Source: Pleodorina starrii
Lineage: Eukaryota > Chlorophyta > Chlorophyceae > Chlamydomonadales > Volvocaceae
Length of the DNA: 64,000 nucleotides
Direction of reading: 5' to 3'
NCBI GenBank assembly: GCA_030267565.1
Contig: BRXU01000002.1
Span: forward strand, 3,533,501 to 3,597,500
The notes below the pieces were generated by a model. It made no database searches. It was not told the DNA's origin and was given only the letters and a program-made list of their open reading frames with translations. The translations under genes were made by a program, and so were the position numbers. Positions 58,566-64,000 of this stretch are shown here, piece after piece (the stretch's first letter is position 1; each line of letters opens with the position of its first letter).

Positions 58566-61500
58566 TCAGTAGTAGTCGTTGACCGGCTGGGCCGTCTCGT
58601 CGAATGGCACCTCCTCCCTGCCCCCCTCCTCGCGCTGCGCAGCTGGGAGCTCGTCCCTGCAAGGGGCAGCCACGACGCTAACAAATTCAGCCCGCGTTGC
58701 TTACCGTAAGGATCGAACCGCTGTTCCAAGCATGCCTTTGTGTCGAGAGACCCGAGGCTCCCACCGGGTAACTCTCCTAATGGCATTCATTCAGGCTGTG
58801 CCTCAGTACGACACCGGTACCAGGGTGTCCCTAGTCCTGAGCTCTTGGGGCAACCTGCCCGTCTGACTTCGATGTCCAAACTCCCGTAAGCACAGTTCCC
58901 GTGTCCAGGATCCCGTCAGCACAACATGCGCACTTTGTGAAGTAGCACCAGGCCGCGGCCCCAGGCGCGACCAATCACGAGACACCTCCCACGGGCCACG
59001 ACCTCGCATCAGGCCTGTGCGCTCACCTGAGGGGGGCATCCTGTTCGTGCGGGCTGAGGTCCCGCTCCCGCTCCCTACGAGGGCTGCGGCTCCGGCTCCG
59101 GCTGCGCGGCGGGTAGTCCCGATCCGGCTCCCGGTCCCGATCCCGATCGCTGCCGCCACCGCCGCGTCCGTCTCGGTCATAGCCGCGATCATAGTCGCGG
59201 TCACGGCCGTAATCCCGGTCGCGGTCGTAGTCCCGGTCGCGCTCCCGCTCGTAGTCGCGTCCACCCCGGCCGCGGGGACTGCGGCTGCGGCTGTAACGTC
59301 CGCCGCGGTCGCGGGGGCTACGGCTGCGGCTGTAGCGGCTGCCGCGCCGCGGCGATCGCGACCGGCGGCGATCGCGCCTGTCACTGTCACCGTATCCGCC
59401 TCCTGCCAGTCAAGGAGCAGCAAAGGACGTATCATGAAGCGGTACCCTCGTCCCAAGTTGGCAAGCTGCGCAATCCAGCATGGGGTCGGAAGCATCTCCC
59501 GGAAAGGGAAGCATCTCCCGCCGCGCAGACCTGTCCGCGCAGAACGGTCCGCCAGGAAAGCCGGAGCGGCTGCCGGGGATCCAAACCAACATGACCTCGC
59601 ACCTGATTTGCCCCCGCCAGTCTGCTTGGTCTCCAGGACCATCATTTCCCGCGGCGTCTTCCGTCCCTCCTTTGACAAACACACCTGCAAGGGCGAGCAG
59701 AAACGCTCAAGCTCGCAGGCACCCTCGCAGGAGCCATGGGCCTTCGGGAGCGCCCGAGTGCCCGCTGTCCGGTGGGTTCAGGGAGTGATATGCTCCTTTA
59801 TAAAATAGTGAGTCACTGCGGACGTTGATGATCAAGCTGCGACAGCCGCTGAACCTCCGGCACTGTTTAAAGTTATCCCATCCATTCCCAAACGTTACCG
59901 ACATTGCTGCTTGACCCGCGGTTGAACCGTCCCAGCATCTTGTCGGTGTCGGAAGTGTTGCAAGCCGCCTCGGACGAAGCCGCACCGCATTTTATGCGGT
60001 GCGATGTTGTAGACATGTGTACCAATCGTAAAATTAGTGACGTAGAAGTGTCCAAAAGCTGACTGAAAAGCTGGTATGCGTGTGCTTGCTCTATAATCCC
60101 GAAAATCCCACCCTCTAAGCTGTCAGAACTGGCAACAGCCACATCTATCGGAACTGAGGATGCTTACCTGAGCGGCAGACCAGCGCGGTAGCGTTGCGAT
60201 TTGTCGAGGCGTAAGGGGCAAGGGCAACGTGGCGGCTTTGTGAGCGACGTTGAAGCCTTTGCTGAGGGAGCATGGTATGATATGCGGTGCGATCCTAAAC
60301 AAAGTGCCTACGGGAATGACTAAAGGAAGATAGGTGCATAAACTAAGCTGAGTATTTGAGCACCCAGCTGTAACGAGCCGTACCGAAGTACGGCGCCTTA
60401 CAGTTGGGTGACGTGCATACGCACAAAACACGGTGCGGCACGGGGCCTGAGGAGGTTCCCGCCATACCGCGCACCGGAGGGGCCGATGCATGCTGACCCC
60501 TGCGGTGTGGGATGGATAGGGGAGTTTAACGGGGGACGCGCTGCGAGAAGGGGTGCGGTGGGGGTGGGGGCTGGCGTGTCCGGAGGGCGCGAAATGCGGC
60601 AAGAATGCGGTCGGTGAGCTTGAGGCCGTTTTTGCGTTGGACATGGAAGAGGTCCGGCCATAGGATGACCTGCTGCGCACACTGGGCCTCGAGGCGTAAA
60701 CGTGGGTAATCTTGTTGGAAGAGGCAAAACATGAGCATGGCAGTTTCTGTGATGAATGCTTCGGCGTCAAGAATGATGCGTTGCAGGCGCCGGAATTGGC
60801 TAACAAAAATGTTGCGTTTGGCGCCCTCGTTGACACACGAAGAGGCATGCACAAAGCGCGACAGGCGAACTGCGGCAAATGCGGGTTGGACTCGTTTATC
60901 ATACAGGTATGTGCTATAGCGACTGCAGTGGTCGTGCTCCTGATGCACCAAAAGGATGTCGAGGAAAGGGAGTTGGCCGTCTGGTAAGTGGGGATGGTGC
61001 TGAGTGGGGATGTCGAGCTCCGGGGGGTATATGCCGTGCAGTCCGTGCTCGTGGTGGACGTGAGGGCCGTTCCAGCGAAAGAGCAGGGACGCAAGGAAGC
61101 GGTTCCGCAGGGAGCAGAGATCGTCGAGGTAGCGTTTGGTCCAGTGAAGGCTTCCAGTACCAACTTACCCGTGGCTGAGGCGGTGTGGTACTGCATAAGA
61201 AAGGAATACTCGTACCAGGCGAGGAAGAGGTTAGCAATGAAGGGTGCAGGGGAAATGCCCATGGGAATGCCACAAATTTGCTGCACTCGATGGGGACCCA
61301 GAACAATGCATATGGCTTGGAGGAGGCACCGAAGCACCAGCAGCGTGTCTTGCAGGTTAAGGTGGTGTGTAGTAGTACGGGAGTCGGTGTTGCGTTGGTG
61401 CTTCCGGATAGGGATCCGTCCCTGGGAGAGCTTTGCCCGGAAGTAAGGTTTGGAGGAGGGTTTGTTGGGGTCGGCATCTGTGACAGTAACGATGAAATGT

Positions 61501-63931
61501 GTAGAGCGATTGGCCCTGAAGACCAAATCAAGGATGTTCTGCATTGTGTCGTCAATGAGTGCATGCGGAATGTTAAGTGTAAAGGCGTGTGAAGTCCCGT
61601 GCTGCGGCGTGAGCAAAATCCGGGTGTGGTTGGCGAGGGGTGTCCGCGTTAGGGGGGGGAACCGAGACGGGGTATTGTTGTGCGTTAAAGCGATGCAGCA
61701 TTCCAATAACCTCGGCTGAGTTATCACACCACCACATGGGGAAGTCAGGCAGGTTAAGTTTCCAGACTGACCGGAATAAATCGGCCGTGACCCGGAGAAT
61801 GGCTGTGAGAACTCCCGAGACATAGGTGGTGGGGCAGTTTTGGGAGCATGCCAGATAACGCATGGAAGGGGGGTCTTTATGAAGTTTGGTTGTGCCGGCG
61901 TAATAGGCATCAAGAAGGCCGGCGTCGAAGGCCATGCCATAATGGTGCAATTGGGCGTTGAGGCTGTGCAATAGCGTTGCGCGTTGGGGTTCGTCAATGG
62001 GACGGTAGTAATAGGGATGATCGAGGAGATCTGCGCAACATGCTTGCAGGTAGTGCTTGGCGCAGACCAATTGCAGGGTAGCAGCACTTTTGTCGGTAAG
62101 GGTAATGACGTATCCATGCGTATGCTGACGAAAGAGCCGCACATCGGAGCGATGTAGTATGGGCCATGCAAAGTGTGTGGGATGCGGATGGGCATAAAGG
62201 TAATCCCGCAGCAGTTGTACGAAGTGTTGTGCCCATGCGTCACAAGCCCCCGGTGGGGCTCCCGTGCGTTTAGCTTGGTACTCGGCAACCGCTTGGCTTG
62301 GGTAGTGACTTCGTGTCCGGTGGGTGCTCAACCGGTCGGCTCTCTCGGTTCAGCACGCCTCCGGGCTGTCGTGCTATCGGAACAACATACGGTCACTCAC
62401 GTTAATCTCCCTGCCGTCGAGCATCGTCCGATCGCATCGGTAGATGGCCTCATCAGCGTCCCGAGCGTCCCGGAACTCGATAAAGCCGAAGCCGCGCGAG
62501 CGCCTGCGCACGGGATGCGGCAAAGTGGACAGCGCCCCCACCCGGCAGCGCTCAGCGAGTCAGGCCTGGACAACAAAGGAGCCGGCCTGGGCAAAGTGCG
62601 GCAGAGTACTCCTCTCCGTGCAAGCTTCCAGCGACCCGGTCAACGGGCGCGGCAGACGTGCATCCTCCAACCCCTTCCCCATTCTCCACGCGGAGGGTCA
62701 GCTTCTTCACGAGAGCCCTCACGAGTGAGGTGCCGGGGAGTCTTCATAATGGGCTCAAGGGCTGCGTCCCCTGGCGCGAAGCTCCCAGGGTAGGCGGGCG
62801 CGGCCATACGAGTGTGATGGACCCCAAGCCGGCAACAGGCTACCTGGACCCATGCCAAGTGGCGCAATCGGATCGACGGTCGCGGTTGCGCGCTGCTTGC
62901 CTGCCAAGCCGTGCAGGAAACGGTGGACGTGGGCCGTGCTTGAAAGCTTGGCTTGCGGAGCCGCGACGCTGCCAAGAACGGCGTTTTGATCGCTTGCTCG
63001 TGCTTGCACCAGCCCTTGCCTCGTTTCAATGCTTGCTGTTGCTATACGCCCGCCTCTGTCATTCTCTGCCTTGCACACTTGATTGCGTGCCAGGAACGCA
63101 AGCACGTCGGCGTCGCTTGCTTCTTGCTCTTGCTTGTCTGCCTGTTTGCCAGGCGCGAGCTAATCAATTACCCAGACGCCCCAGTTGCTAGAAAAGTGAG
63201 ACTGGTCGATATGAGACGGAGCGGCAGCATTTGCGTTGCGTGCCGCCCAGCCGTGCGCCCGCTCACAGGCTGCGGGACCACATCCTCCAAAAGACAACGG
63301 TGCTGGGCTACGTGAAATCATAAAACACAACAAGATGTGTACGAAGGCTCTCCACGGTCTAAAGCCATCCCTGGGCACACCAGGCCAACGCACGAAACAC
63401 ACGCAGGAAAACCCCTACCCCCGAGTGCCGACACAGCTGTGCACTTACTGCGTGTAGTAGTCCCTGGGGATGTAGACATCCCGCAGCTCGCCAAATTTCT
63501 CAAATTTTGCCCGTAAGTCCTCAGCGCTGCGACACGGTTTGTGGGCGGGGCGGGGCAGTCAGTCGGGACATTTAGTCTGAGTCAATTTTATTATAATGAC
63601 GGCAATTTTCGATGGCAATCGTGCGAACCGCAGTCATAAATTACGCGCTATATTTTCCGTAGCGGGAACGTGTTCGGTCAGACAGAGAATTCCAAGTTTA
63701 TCTCAAAAAGGGATGACTGAACAAATACTAAAATCAGCATGCTCCCCACGCCTCGTCATTAAAAATTGCGGGCATAGAAGTGGTTTCCAAAGCCATCGTA
63801 GCAAAGCGGGCTGGCGCCCAAGGGTCAGTGGCGCCCAAAGGCAGCATGACTTTCGCCCACTTACGTGAAGTTTAATGGAATATTGCGGACAAGGACGGAG
63901 ACCTTGTTGCGGACTCCGGCGGAAGAAGGCC
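58566..63931 (-). CDS. SR splicing factor, RRM plus RS domain (5' partial)
   Basis: Serine/arginine-rich pre-mRNA splicing factor of the SC35/SCL type, nuclear. Exons: about 63931-63865 (5' boundary uncertain), 63526-63449, 62503-62401, 59684-59603, 59402-59027, 58656-58566. The RRM runs from VSVLVRNIPLNF (RNP2) through TAEDLRAKFEKFGELRDVYI and RDYYT to RSRGFGFIEF (RNP1) and DADEAIYRCDRTMLDGREIN. The next exon gives EGRKTPREMM, a typical post-RRM linker, then about 120 residues of RS/RD/RY repeats (SRSPRRGSRYSRSRSPRD, RERDRDYDRDRDYGRDRD). It ends acidic, with VNDYY. No in-frame ATG lies in the first exon, and a stop codon sits just before the GTTAG acceptor at 63932, so the start must be right of the window. 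Intron 62504-63448 shows nothing notable; intron 59685-62400 carries a retroelement. Confidence 0.9.
60361..60410 (-). other. Strong hairpin downstream of the RT
   Basis: Outer 13-bp stem (60361-60373 with 60398-60410, one non-Watson-Crick pair) and inner perfect 7-bp stem (60377-60383 with 60388-60394). On the minus strand, the sense of the RT, the inner loop is TTCG closed by C-G, the very stable UUCG tetraloop. It is 115 bp after the RT frame ends. Confidence 0.8.
60526..62331 (-). pseudogene. Frameshifted reverse transcriptase, Penelope-like
   Basis: Retroelement RT in an SR-gene intron, same strand. Motifs occur in correct order but in three frames. Frame 1 (62331 to about 61580): TLTDKSAATL (DKG-like motif typical of Penelope-like elements), GTTKLHKDPPSMRYL and DFTRLYT. 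Frame 2 (about 61580 to 61180): NIPHALIDDTMQN and QICGIPMGISPAPFIANLFL. Frame 3 (about 61150 to 60526): RYLDDL catalytic motif, LPFLDILL, and a C-terminal FVHASSCV with KRNIFVSQFRRLQRI. The first shift looks like one extra T at about 61578; the second lies near 61150-61190. No endonuclease domain was seen. Family assignment rests on the DK motif and KLHK block and is moderate; being an RT is near certain. Confidence 0.85.
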
Positions 63932-64000
63932 CTAACGATGTTGGGCAAATTTCGTCAAACTTCAGTACTTATCAGTGCTAGCGCGTGCTAAAGCGCCAGG

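Noticed and set aside
58704..58722. Second B-box-like GGTTCGATCC, minus strand, in an SR intron
   Set aside because: No T-stem pairing and no cloverleaf could be drawn.
60361..60410. Hammerhead ribozyme, as found in some Penelope-like elements
   Set aside because: The hairpin lacks the CUGANGA and GAAA core segments.
60123..62288. 721-residue single-frame protein
   Set aside because: Only its middle part carries RT motifs. The ends are out-of-frame translation of the same retroelement, whose motifs continue in other frames.

Overview
The window looks like nuclear DNA from a green alga, most probably a chlamydomonadalean (Chlamydomonas/Volvox relative). The evidence is GC-rich coding sequence with strong C/G bias at third codon positions, intron-rich genes with GT-AG introns on nearly every gene, long Ala/Gly/Pro-rich disordered protein segments, TGTAA as the likely polyadenylation signal, and a gene set that includes a three-helix ELIP and a plant-type bifunctional HISN2. 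No species can be named from the sequence alone. All gene models were built by hand from splice-site phase and protein-family matching. Exon lengths sum to whole codons in every complete model.

Layout. 169-11624 (+): 3' part of a very large gene encoding a beta-propeller-like region, a TKL-type protein kinase and a 1.1-kb-residue low-complexity tail; its start is left of the window. 13764-17184 (+): HISN2 (histidine biosynthesis, HisI-HisE). 19496-20348 (-): ELIP-type chlorophyll-binding stress protein. 20349-24055: gene-poor, less GC-rich stretch with a perfect 64-bp palindrome. 24056-26671 (+): unrecognised Ala-rich protein. 29108-36522 (-): small NAD(P)-binding atypical SDR protein split by a 5.8-kb intron made almost wholly of C-rich tetranucleotide repeats. 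38424-43088 (-): TFIIIC subunit 5 (tau95-like). 43565-45559 (-): APH-1, a gamma-secretase subunit. 45987-48067 (+): URI-type prefoldin, divergent from APH-1 over a 427-bp shared promoter region. 48322-50836 (+): class IV aminotransferase-like protein that lacks the PLP lysine. 52030-57054 (-): type I L-asparaginase. 57089-57916: small inverted-repeat element. 58566-63931 (-): SR splicing factor (RRM plus RS domain), with its 5' end beyond the right edge. One of its introns carries a frameshifted reverse-transcriptase gene resembling Penelope-like elements, followed by a strong hairpin.

The genes are unrelated housekeeping, metabolic and signalling genes, not a pathway cluster. The unusual content lies in the introns (giant microsatellites, minisatellites, a dispersed ~50-bp repeat, a retroelement) and in three proteins with non-standard features: the propeller-kinase fusion, the aminotransferase-like pseudoenzyme candidate, and an APH-1 with Leu at a usually conserved His. 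I found no CRISPR array, rRNA, convincing tRNA or defence system.
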